From contig NZ_CP092827.1 of the NCBI RefSeq assembly GCF_022533585.1, positions 2,644,001-2,708,000 on the forward strand: a DNA stretch of 64,000 bases. Reading direction: 5' to 3'. Positions 56,598 through 63,046 of this stretch are shown piece by piece (within the stretch, counting starts at the first letter, position 1; each line of letters starts with the position of its first letter). The translations under genes were made by a program, and so were the position numbers. Below the pieces are notes generated by a model, which had not been told where the DNA came from, searched no databases, and saw only the letters and a program-made list of their open reading frames with translations. This stretch comes from Pseudomonas sp. LS.1a (lineage in GTDB: Bacteria; Pseudomonadota; Gammaproteobacteria; Pseudomonadales; Pseudomonadaceae).

Positions 56598-56824
56598 TCA
56601 TGTATAACTAGAAAGTTGGGGGCGACAGACTAGCCGCATAGGACGGGTCAGATCGTCCGCCCGTGCTGGATGTCGCTCATCGCGTCGACGACGTGGCACG
56701 CATACCTGCTTGAGGTTCCTCCAGTTGACCAGCACCTTTTGGCCGCTGGGGTCGATGTTCACCACTGGGGCCTGCATGTGCGCTCAAGCTCGGCCGCCAT
56801 GTTGTGCGGTTTGCACTTGCTCAT
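56598..56824 (-). pseudogene. Small phage gene, apparently frameshifted
   Basis: ATG 56824 overlaps the upstream stop (ATGA) and opens with MSKCKPHNMAAELERTC, but ends after 21 codons at 56759. A second frame, from ATG 56777 to 56598, continues with QAPVVNIDPSGQKVLVNW and similar text. Together they look like one gene split by a frameshift. The two frames overlap by 19 bp. Confidence 0.4.
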
Positions 56825-57090
56825 TGCCGAGGGCCTGCCTTGCTCGCCGCCCCGGCCTCGCAGGCGTCGACGAAGCGCATCGCGGCACGGTAGCTGAAAG
56901 TGAAGCCCTGGACGGCGCCAGTGGTGATCTCGACCACATCCCACGTGCCAGCCTTGCCTAAAGCCTGATAGCGGGGAGCTGGCTGGCCAACCTTGACGTG
57001 AGCCTCGGTCCTCACTGATTTGCTGCGCTCGAGCAGTGCCGCGAGCACGGCAAGCTTCTGCTTGAAAGCAGGGTGCATTGCTGTCTGCAT
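56821..57090 (-). CDS. Hypothetical phage protein
   Basis: 89 residues, no known domain. AAGGAT lies upstream of ATG 57090, and the stop overlaps the next start. Part of the leftward early operon. Confidence 0.6.
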   Translation of the reverse strand: MQTAMHPAFKQKLAVLAALLERSKSVRTEAHVKVGQPAPRYQALGKAGTWDVVEITTGAVQGFTFSYRAAMRFVDACEAGAASKAGPRQ

Positions 57091-57108
57091 GCGGTAATCC
57101 TTGGTGGG

Positions 57109-57492
57109 TCAGGCGTAATATTCGAAGGCCTCGGCCTTGCGAACTATTCGAACTTGGGCGGTGCGGCGCTCCGGCACGCGGCGGTCGCGGCGCATTGGGT
57201 CGTTGTCGTCGATCACCGCGTGCATGCTGATGAGCGCGGCCAGGGCGATGCAGAGTGGGCTGATGATCTGTTGACGCATGGCCTTGGTAACCGCCTCGAT
57301 GCGGCGTCCAGCCTCCAGCTTGAATAGCGCGGCCTCGATGCGATTGGCCACGGTGCCGGGGCTTACCGCCATCTCGCGGGCGATTTCTTTGGTGGTGAGG
57401 CCTTGGGCGACCCACAGCAGTGCTTCGAGCTCACGGGGAGCCAGCGCCTTGCCAAGCTGGCCAATCCATGAGCCGCAAGTGATCGTTTCCAT
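57109..57492 (-). CDS. LuxR-type helix-turn-helix phage regulator
   Basis: 127 residues. The LAPRELEALLWVAQGLTTKEIAREMAVSPGTVANRIEAAL region is a LuxR/GerE-like helix-turn-helix without a receiver domain. A central hydrophobic stretch (IISPLCIALAALISMHAV) could be a membrane segment or a core helix. ATG 57492 with GAGGA upstream. It may control the left operon late in the early phase; the target is unknown. Confidence 0.75.
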   Translation of the reverse strand: METITCGSWIGQLGKALAPRELEALLWVAQGLTTKEIAREMAVSPGTVANRIEAALFKLEAGRRIEAVTKAMRQQIISPLCIALAALISMHAVIDDNDPMRRDRRVPERRTAQVRIVRKAEAFEYYA

Positions 57493-57631
57493 GAAGAGTC
57501 CTCGGTCGGCTGCATTGGTCGTGACGCTCGCTGCCGCTACCTTCTGGGCCAGGGGAGGGCGAACGCCACGACCGATGCAGCCTAGTGATGGGGAACCAGG
57601 TGATCGGGCCTTCTTTCCGGCTGTCAGGGAA

Positions 57632-57937
57632 TCAAATAACTGCGGTAAGCGAGCGGGTGCCATCGGCGTGCTGTGTGGTGATGTTCATGCCGATGTGATG
57701 TGGCGCGCTTCGTTGAATCGCCACGGCGGCCTTGCTGAAGCGCTCATCGAAAGCGCCCTCACCATCAGGCAGATGAGAGGTGCAGGTCAGGCGGGAACAG
57801 TCTTCGCCGTTCGGGCCTTCACCATCGTGGGCGATATTGAAGCTGGCGATCATTGCAATGCCGTGCTTACGGCAAACGCCGATGAGGTTCTGCATCAGCG
57901 GGCTGATTTGCTCGTCGTAGATTTCTTCTTTGTTCAC
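57632..57937 (-). CDS. Conserved phage protein of unknown function
   Basis: 101 residues from GTG 57937, with GAGGA upstream. YDEQISPLMQNLIGVCRKHGIAM and CTSHLPDGEG are segments I associate with small Pseudomonas prophage proteins. First gene of the leftward operon that starts at the left operator. Confidence 0.7.
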   Translation of the reverse strand: MNKEEIYDEQISPLMQNLIGVCRKHGIAMIASFNIAHDGEGPNGEDCSRLTCTSHLPDGEGAFDERFSKAAVAIQRSAPHHIGMNITTQHADGTRSLTAVI

Positions 57938-58180
57938 GTTGATGTCCTCGGGTTGATTTCCCGTCTGGCCCTGTCGCCAAGGCCAGCCAGTGAAATCGAA
58001 GTGATCCAGGCGCCCATCGCTCTCTGGGCTACGCGCTTCCCCGCATTGGCATGCGCGCCACTTGGTTACCTGAACCCAGCTCACTGCATGAGGCAGCTGC
58101 TGCCCTCATGTGCCGCTGAGGGTGACGGGTGTCGAGTTGTGTAAAGAGCGGCGGCGGCCGAAGCTGCCTGGCTCAATGCA
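57938..58180. other. Gene-free leader of the leftward operon
   Basis: With the operator block it makes a 350-bp gap between divergent genes. I see no gene; the leftward promoter and any antitermination site should lie here. Confidence 0.4.
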
Positions 58181-58240
58181 AATGCAAGCGAACTTGCATT
58201 AATGAAAGCATGCTTGCGTCTTGAATGCAAGCACGCTTGG
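58181..58240. promoter_or_regulatory. Left CI/Cro operator, three sites
   Basis: Sites at 58185-58196 (CAAGCGAACTTG, inside AATGCAAG/CTTGCATT arms), 58205-58216 (AAAGCATGCTTG) and 58228-58239 (CAAGCACGCTTG). The same palindrome recurs three times at the cI-cro intergenic region, as expected for OL and OR of a lambda-type switch. Confidence 0.8.
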
Positions 58241-58254
58241 GTGTTTTTGAAATA

Positions 58255-58270
58255 CTGTATATGCATACAG
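58255..58270. promoter_or_regulatory. LexA (SOS) box
   Basis: CTGTATATGCATACAG is CTG-N10-CAG with an A+T-rich, palindromic interior, close to the classical LexA consensus. A TATATG -10-like hexamer at 58258-58263 lies inside it, 25 bp before the DUF1654-like start codon. Confidence 0.75.
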
Positions 58271-58287
58271 CAAGTGGGAGGCTTCTG

Positions 58288-58602
58288 ATGTCAGCGCAGG
58301 AAAATTTCGCACCCAGGGACGAGCTAACCGGACTGGAGCGCTTAGGGCTGAGGGTTTCAGCGATGATCAACTCACCGCTGGCGCAGTTCGGCAGGAAGGT
58401 TTTGATCCATCAACTGGGCACGGACAGCGATCAGGATTGGGGGGCGATCATTCAACTGCTCTCAGACACTGACGGCCTGGATATGACGTTCTGTGATGAC
58501 GGATCGGTGATCCTGCAATGGGATGCGCCGACGGATGACGATCGGGTGATTGATAGAGGAGAGGATGTTTCTCGGGTAGAGGCGGAAGAAGCGCCGTTTT
58601 GA
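58288..58602 (+). CDS. DUF1654-like protein, SOS-box-preceded
   Basis: 104 residues. LERLGLRVSAMINSPLAQFGRKVLIHQL and the LLSDTDGLDMTFCDDGSVILQW segments match my memory of DUF1654, a small Pseudomonas phage family of unknown function. GGGAGG lies 6 bp upstream of ATG 58288; in-frame starts at 58225 and 58261 would overlap the LexA box. It is a single gene closed by a strong terminator. An antirepressor or inhibitor role is possible from its control, but untested. Confidence 0.7.
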   Translation: MSAQENFAPRDELTGLERLGLRVSAMINSPLAQFGRKVLIHQLGTDSDQDWGAIIQLLSDTDGLDMTFCDDGSVILQWDAPTDDDRVIDRGEDVSRVEAEEAPF

Positions 58603-58614
58603 CGGGCAAGAAAA

Positions 58615-58636
58615 AGCCCGCTTAGGCGGGCTCTTT
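58615..58636. terminator. Bidirectional Rho-independent terminator
   Basis: AGCCCGC (58615-58621) and GCGGGCT (58626-58632) with a TTAG loop; CTTTAT follows on the plus strand, and GGGCTTTTTCTTG on the minus strand. It ends both the DUF1654-like gene and the cI-GNAT-ASCH transcript. Confidence 0.88.
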
Positions 58637-58637
58637 A

Positions 58638-59009
58638 TCACAAGTAACGGTAGGATTGTGGCGCTGATATTCCGGACCCTAGGTCAGCTAGGCTTAAAGG
58701 CTGCTCATATAAGTTGGCCTCTCCAACTTTGATAGCAAAAGCTTTTTCTCGTCCATCAAAGTATTCGCTGAAGAATCTTTTGGTTATGCCTGCGTGTGCA
58801 GAGGTTCTTCTCCACACCGAATCTGGCCGTCCTTCAATGATAGAATCGATCGAGAACTCACCGATTACCTTTCCAACAGGTAAGGTTGCATAAACAATTA
58901 CTTTGGTTACGCCTTCTTTTTTGAAAATATTCTTACGAAATTCAAATTTCTTTTGCCCATTAAAAATCTTGTCGGCGAATTCAGGCTTGATGGATAATAA
59001 GACGTTCAT
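58638..59009 (-). CDS. ASCH/PUA-like small protein
   Basis: 123 residues. MNVLLSIKPEFADKIFNGQKKFEFRK is the standard opening of ASCH-type PUA-like domains (substrate loop after IKPE-a-I--G-K--E-R), followed by IVYATLPVGKVIGEF. These domains bind or cleave RNA or modified nucleotides. It starts 29 bp inside the GNAT-fusion gene and ends at the terminator, so it is the last gene of the cI transcript. A+T-rich. Confidence 0.75.
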   Translation of the reverse strand: MNVLLSIKPEFADKIFNGQKKFEFRKNIFKKEGVTKVIVYATLPVGKVIGEFSIDSIIEGRPDSVWRRTSAHAGITKRFFSEYFDGREKAFAIKVGEANLYEQPLSLADLGSGISAPQSYRYL

Positions 59010-60048
59010 TGATTTCGCCCATGGTGATAATGGAATTAAATTCTTGGTCGCTTAGCTCAATGCAACTCCAGCGAATGTTTTCATTGATGCCAGCTGTGTC
59101 GATCAGTTTACCTCGATTAGGGCGTTTGTTCAATGCGATATTATAAGTAAATTTCAGTATGAATGGGTTCTGTCGCTTGGTGTAAAATTCAATCAGCTGG
59201 CTTTCAGGGAAAACACTGTGAGGTCGGCAATAATTCAAGAAGTCGTCGACGTTTGTAAATTGGTTCATATTTGCCGTTTCTTCAACAACGCATATGGAGG
59301 TCGCTACGGCCCTGAATCGGGCGGCTCCTTGACCATCTCCCGTTCTATACATAACAAGGATGTCACCTTGTTTCATTGCTGCTATAGGCGGCATGTTGCA
59401 TAGGTAAACTTTGTGAATGCTATTGGTATATGATACATCCCGAACGATCAGCCGGGGATCCTCGTTAGACAAAATTGAGTCAGGGAACATTAGAGAGTGG
59501 TATTGCGGGTATATTGCTAGTAGCCACTTTTTATGCCCGGCGGGCTTGATGCAGGGAAAATCTTGCGAAGGTATGCCTGAAGTAGCGCGAAGATACTTTA
59601 CTAGAACTTGCTCAGTGCCGTTTGCGGTATGCTTGACCCCATGCAGTGAGAAACCATGCCTTTTAAAAAGGTTGATCAATCCGCTGTGTTTTTCAAAAAC
59701 GGTAACGTATGCATCATCTAGGTTATGAAGCACCATGTGGTCGAGTATTTTCTTAACAAATCGCTCACCTAACTTAGTTCCGTGTGCGTTGATTTTCATG
59801 GTGCCGATTTTTAGGTGGCGACCCGGTGGGAGGGGGGGCGAAACATCAGTGACTGCGCCATCCTCAATTTTTAGATACAGAAATCCAGCAATTTCAGTAC
59901 CCTCATCCCCCGTAAAGACATAGGCGCTTGAACCTTCTGTAGCCTTTCGCGAGAACCACTCACCAATCTCCTTGTAATCTGCTTTCAGGGAGTCAAAAAA
60001 TTCGTCTTGGAAGTTGATATTAGTGAATGGGGTGTACAGAAGGTTCAT
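58981..60048 (-). CDS. GNAT acetyltransferase fused to a PUA/EVE-like domain
   Basis: 355 residues. Residues 1-153 look like GNAT (AGFLYLKIEDGAV, the acetyl-CoA loop INAHGTKLGERFVKKIL at 86-102, and HSGLINLFKRHGFSLHG). Residues about 165-355 form a second domain (WLLAIYPQYHSLMFPDSIL, KQGDILVMYRTGDGQG) that resembles PUA/EVE/ASCH-type RNA or modified-base readers. The AGGAAG site is good. It begins 43 nt after the cI stop with no terminator between, so it should be expressed in the lysogen. No known system with this pair is recalled. Confidence 0.7.
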   Translation of the reverse strand: MNLLYTPFTNINFQDEFFDSLKADYKEIGEWFSRKATEGSSAYVFTGDEGTEIAGFLYLKIEDGAVTDVSPPLPPGRHLKIGTMKINAHGTKLGERFVKKILDHMVLHNLDDAYVTVFEKHSGLINLFKRHGFSLHGVKHTANGTEQVLVKYLRATSGIPSQDFPCIKPAGHKKWLLAIYPQYHSLMFPDSILSNEDPRLIVRDVSYTNSIHKVYLCNMPPIAAMKQGDILVMYRTGDGQGAARFRAVATSICVVEETANMNQFTNVDDFLNYCRPHSVFPESQLIEFYTKRQNPFILKFTYNIALNKRPNRGKLIDTAGINENIRWSCIELSDQEFNSIITMGEINERLIIHQA

Positions 60049-60091
60049 TCTGACTTCCTATGTCTGATTAGATGGTTGGCATTTTATACTT

Positions 60092-60943
60092 TTAGACTTT
60101 TCGAGCATTCCAGACGAGCAAGACCTTGGCGTGAATTGTTACATCGTCGACCCGAGCAGACTGCTTTTCATAGTTACGGTTGTCAGAAATGAGCCAGACA
60201 TGATCCTCATCCTTCCGCTGCAGGCGCTTGATCAACAGATCTCCATGCCAGGTCAGCACATACACGCCTTCACCTTGGTAGTCGTTCACTCCGCGGTCGA
60301 CGATCACGGGATCTTTATCGTTGATGGTGCCTTCCATGCTCTGGCCCCACCCGGTGATCATTGCTAGGGCCTGGGCAGCGGAGTAGGTCACACCTTTCTC
60401 CCGCAAGACCTCCTCGCGTATCACCACATTCCGGATGACTTCGCTGTACTCGGCAGGCACTTGGCCGTGGCCCATGGCTGCCCGGATGTCGTACTGGGGA
60501 ATTGAGATGTCGCCATCGGCCGGCTGGGCTGTAGCAATGACGAAACCACTGCCTTTGTCTCCAGCAGGGTCTTCTTCGACCGCGCGAACGATGCTTTGCC
60601 GCGCCTCAGCGCTCAGCCCCTTGCCGTGCTTCTCAAGCATCTTTCTAACGGCATCCGCTGCTGAACTGCTGCTCCCAGAGTCCTTTGCCGCAACTGTCTT
60701 GGCTTCACCTTTGCGAGGAGGCTCGCCTTTTCCTGACAGAAGCCAATCGACAGACGTGTCGTAGCCCTCAGCGAGAGCCACAAGGTTTTCGTTTTTGATG
60801 TTTTCAGTGTCACCAGCAAACCACTGGCGTACAGCCTCGTAGCTGATTCCGCAGGTGTTGGCGATATCTCGCTTGACGTTGCGCACGCCCAATTCAGGGC
60901 GCCGAGCCAGCACGAGCTTAGTGATTCGGTCTGTGGTCTTCAT
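60092..60943 (-). CDS. cI: CI-type prophage repressor with S24 autoprotease domain
   Basis: 283 residues. N-terminal HTH about 22-60 (RDIANTCGISYEAVRQWFAG), a linker rich in Ser/Ala, and a C-terminal LexA/S24-like domain with S202 (GWGQSMEGT) and K239 (LLIKRLQ) as the Ser-Lys dyad. RecA-stimulated self-cleavage is therefore expected on DNA damage. Divergent from cro across the right operator. First gene of the cI-GNAT-ASCH unit. Confidence 0.93.
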   Translation of the reverse strand: MKTTDRITKLVLARRPELGVRNVKRDIANTCGISYEAVRQWFAGDTENIKNENLVALAEGYDTSVDWLLSGKGEPPRKGEAKTVAAKDSGSSSSAADAVRKMLEKHGKGLSAEARQSIVRAVEEDPAGDKGSGFVIATAQPADGDISIPQYDIRAAMGHGQVPAEYSEVIRNVVIREEVLREKGVTYSAAQALAMITGWGQSMEGTINDKDPVIVDRGVNDYQGEGVYVLTWHGDLLIKRLQRKDEDHVWLISDNRNYEKQSARVDDVTIHAKVLLVWNARKV

Positions 60944-60955
60944 GTGCGCAATCTA

Positions 60956-61003
60956 CAAGGTTGCTTGTCAAGCATGCTTGTTTTGAATATACAAGCATGC
61001 TTG
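60956..61003. promoter_or_regulatory. Right operator and PR promoter
   Basis: Three 12-bp sites: 60956-60967 (CAAGGTTGCTTG), 60969-60980 and 60992-61003 (both CAAGCATGCTTG). A rightward promoter overlaps them: -35 TTGTCA (60965-60970), 17-bp spacer, -10 TATACA (60988-60993). Confidence 0.85.
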
Positions 61004-61031
61004 AATGTAGAGACGAGTAAAGGAGGTCGCC

Positions 61032-61208
61032 ATGACCAAAAGCCAGGCAATCAAACATTTCGGGTCAATAACGGCGCTCGCAAAGGCGCTTGGCGTGACC
61101 TACGAGGCAGTCCGCCAGTGGGCAGATGTCCCTGAGCTGCGCCAGTACCAGATTGAGCGGATCACGAAGGGTGCGCTAAAGGCCGGGAAGGCAGACGCAG
61201 CAGCGTGA
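61032..61208 (+). CDS. cro: Cro-like repressor
   Basis: 58 residues, too short for most ORF cut-offs. HTH segment ITALAKALGVTYEAVRQWAD, which shares the recognition-helix text YEAVRQW with CI, fitting the shared operators. AAAGGAGG precedes ATG 61032. Lambda-type Cro, expected to bind the 12-bp sites and favour lytic growth. Confidence 0.88.
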   Translation: MTKSQAIKHFGSITALAKALGVTYEAVRQWADVPELRQYQIERITKGALKAGKADAAA

Positions 61209-61302
61209 CCGTGAGCACATTGTCATCTGCCTGACCTTGCGCCAGTAGATGACCGAAACACCTGCAAATCCATCCAGTAGTCGAATCGCAGACGAAAAAA
61301 AA

Positions 61303-61325
61303 CCGCCTGGCAGGGCGGCTTTCTC
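61303..61325 (+). terminator. Hairpin terminator after cro
   Basis: CCGCC (61303-61307) pairs with GGCGG (61314-61318) over a 6-base loop, followed by CTTTCTC, 95 bp after the cro stop. In lambda this is where tR1 stands. Confidence 0.6.
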
Positions 61326-61349
61326 TACAGCTTCAAATGAGTTCAAAGC

Positions 61350-62207
61350 ATGACAAACATCGTCCCACTTGACAAGTCCAGGGGGTTCACCCGGATGGAC
61401 AACCAGCTCATGGATGGCCTGCTGGCTATCGACCTCCCGGCCCGGGAGATGAAGATTGTGCTGTACGTGGCCAAGGCCACCATCAACTTCGGGGCGGGCT
61501 CTCAGCGCATCCCGGCTTCCGACATTGCGAAAGCCATCCACGCCCACCCCGACACCGTATCCAAGGCGGTGTCGAGCCTGTTGCGTCGTCGGGTTCTGTT
61601 CCGCGAAGGCGGTGCACGGGGTGACATCGGCGTGAATGACCCGAAAGACTGGATCTACGTCATTGAGCCGAAACAGACCAAAACATCCGACTCGGCTGAA
61701 GTGGTCCGAATCGGCGAAGAGTCGAAACAGACCAAAACCGCCGACTCCCTTCTTTATTCTAAGAATCTAACCCCCTATGTATTTCTTCCTTCGGAAGAAA
61801 ATACATGCCCCCCCAGAGATGAGCAGCCGGTTCCGGCCAAAGCTGACCGCAAAGCATCGTTCGGGAAGGTCGCCATGTTGGCTGACAATCCACACGGCCT
61901 GGATGAGTCGCTGATCGCTGACTACCTGACTGTTCGCAAGGCCGCCAAGGCCCCAGTGACGGCCCGCATTTGGGCAGGCCTCAACCTCAAGCTGGAGCAG
62001 TGCAAGGCGTTCGGCATCCAGCCCGCCCAAGCCCTGGAGGTCGCTGTCGAGAACGGATGGCGCGGCTTCGAGGTGGAATGGGTCACCAAGCGCATCGGTG
62101 CGCAGTTGCCTGCCCAGGCCAAACCCCATAGCCGTCACCATGGCTTCGACGACCGCGATTACACCGCCGGCCTGGCCGAGCGAGAGGACGGCACCTATGC
62201 GATCTGA
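61350..62207 (+). CDS. Phage replication protein O-like initiator
   Basis: 285 residues. N-terminal O-type winged helix (YVAKATINFGAGSQRIPASDIAKAI), a low-complexity linker, and a C-terminal helical domain. In lambda, O binds the origin within its own gene and recruits the helicase loader. The repeat-like text TKTSDSAEV/KQTKTADSLL in the middle is a candidate location for iterons. The stop overlaps the next start region. Confidence 0.82.
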   Translation: MTNIVPLDKSRGFTRMDNQLMDGLLAIDLPAREMKIVLYVAKATINFGAGSQRIPASDIAKAIHAHPDTVSKAVSSLLRRRVLFREGGARGDIGVNDPKDWIYVIEPKQTKTSDSAEVVRIGEESKQTKTADSLLYSKNLTPYVFLPSEENTCPPRDEQPVPAKADRKASFGKVAMLADNPHGLDESLIADYLTVRKAAKAPVTARIWAGLNLKLEQCKAFGIQPAQALEVAVENGWRGFEVEWVTKRIGAQLPAQAKPHSRHHGFDDRDYTAGLAEREDGTYAI

Positions 62208-63009
62208 ATCGGTGATCACCATGTCCGAGGTGAGAAACGCCGCGGGCTTCCGTGTCCAGCCCGCGCAATGTGAACATCACGGCGACTTCGAGCAGCGTGT
62301 AACCATGCTGATGGGCCGCGAAATCCTCGGGCGCTGCCCTGTGTGCGAGAAAGCGGCCGTTGCCGAGCGCGAAGCCAAGCATCTGGCGGAGGACACCCGG
62401 CTGAAGCGTGAGGCGATGACCCGCAAGCTGGGTGCGGCGCTGATCCCCAAGCGCTTCGCCGACCGCACCTTTGCTAATTACCGCGTTGAGCACGAAGGGC
62501 AACGCAAGGCGCTGGCCTACTGCACTCGCTACGTGGCGGCTTTCTCGGAAATTGAGCGCACTGGGCGGTGCCTGATGCTGCTGGGCAAGGTCGGTACCGG
62601 CAAAACGCACTTGGGTGCCGGGATGGCCAACGAGCTGATGCGCAACACCTCGGCAACGGCCGTGTACCGCACGGTGGGCGCCGTCCTGCAATCCATCCGA
62701 GCCACGTACGACCGCCACAGCGAACAGTCCGAAGCCGCCATCCTGTCCAGCCTGATCGAACCTTCGCTCCTGGTACTGGACGAGGTCGGGGTGAGCAAGG
62801 AGCAGCCGAGCGAGTTCGAGCTGACCACCCTGTTCTCGATCATCAACGGGCGCTACGAGCAGATGCGCCCCACAGTGGTGATTTCCAACCTGGAGGCCAG
62901 CCAGCTGCGCCACGCCATGGGCGAGCGGTGCTATGACCGCCTGCGCGAGGGCGGCGGGGTGGTGGTGCCGTTCGAGTGGGAGTCGCACCGCGGCAAGGAG
63001 GAATTTTGA
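62197..63009 (+). CDS. DnaC-like helicase loader ATPase (phage P-equivalent)
   Basis: 270 residues from ATG 62197, preceded by GAGAGGAC; an alternative ATG lies at 62221. N-terminal Cys/His pairs (C25, H27/H28, C47-x2-C50) may bind zinc. AAA+ domain: Walker A GKVGTGKTHLG at 130-140, Walker B LLVLDEVG near 191-198, and the sensor-1 region VISNLEASQL. It loads DnaB onto the phage origin. Overlaps the O-like gene by 11 bp. Confidence 0.9.
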   Translation: MRSESVITMSEVRNAAGFRVQPAQCEHHGDFEQRVTMLMGREILGRCPVCEKAAVAEREAKHLAEDTRLKREAMTRKLGAALIPKRFADRTFANYRVEHEGQRKALAYCTRYVAAFSEIERTGRCLMLLGKVGTGKTHLGAGMANELMRNTSATAVYRTVGAVLQSIRATYDRHSEQSEAAILSSLIEPSLLVLDEVGVSKEQPSEFELTTLFSIINGRYEQMRPTVVISNLEASQLRHAMGERCYDRLREGGGVVVPFEWESHRGKEEF

Positions 63010-63046
63010 CTGTGCGGCAATGGCTAAAAATGGGGCTGGGGTCGGT

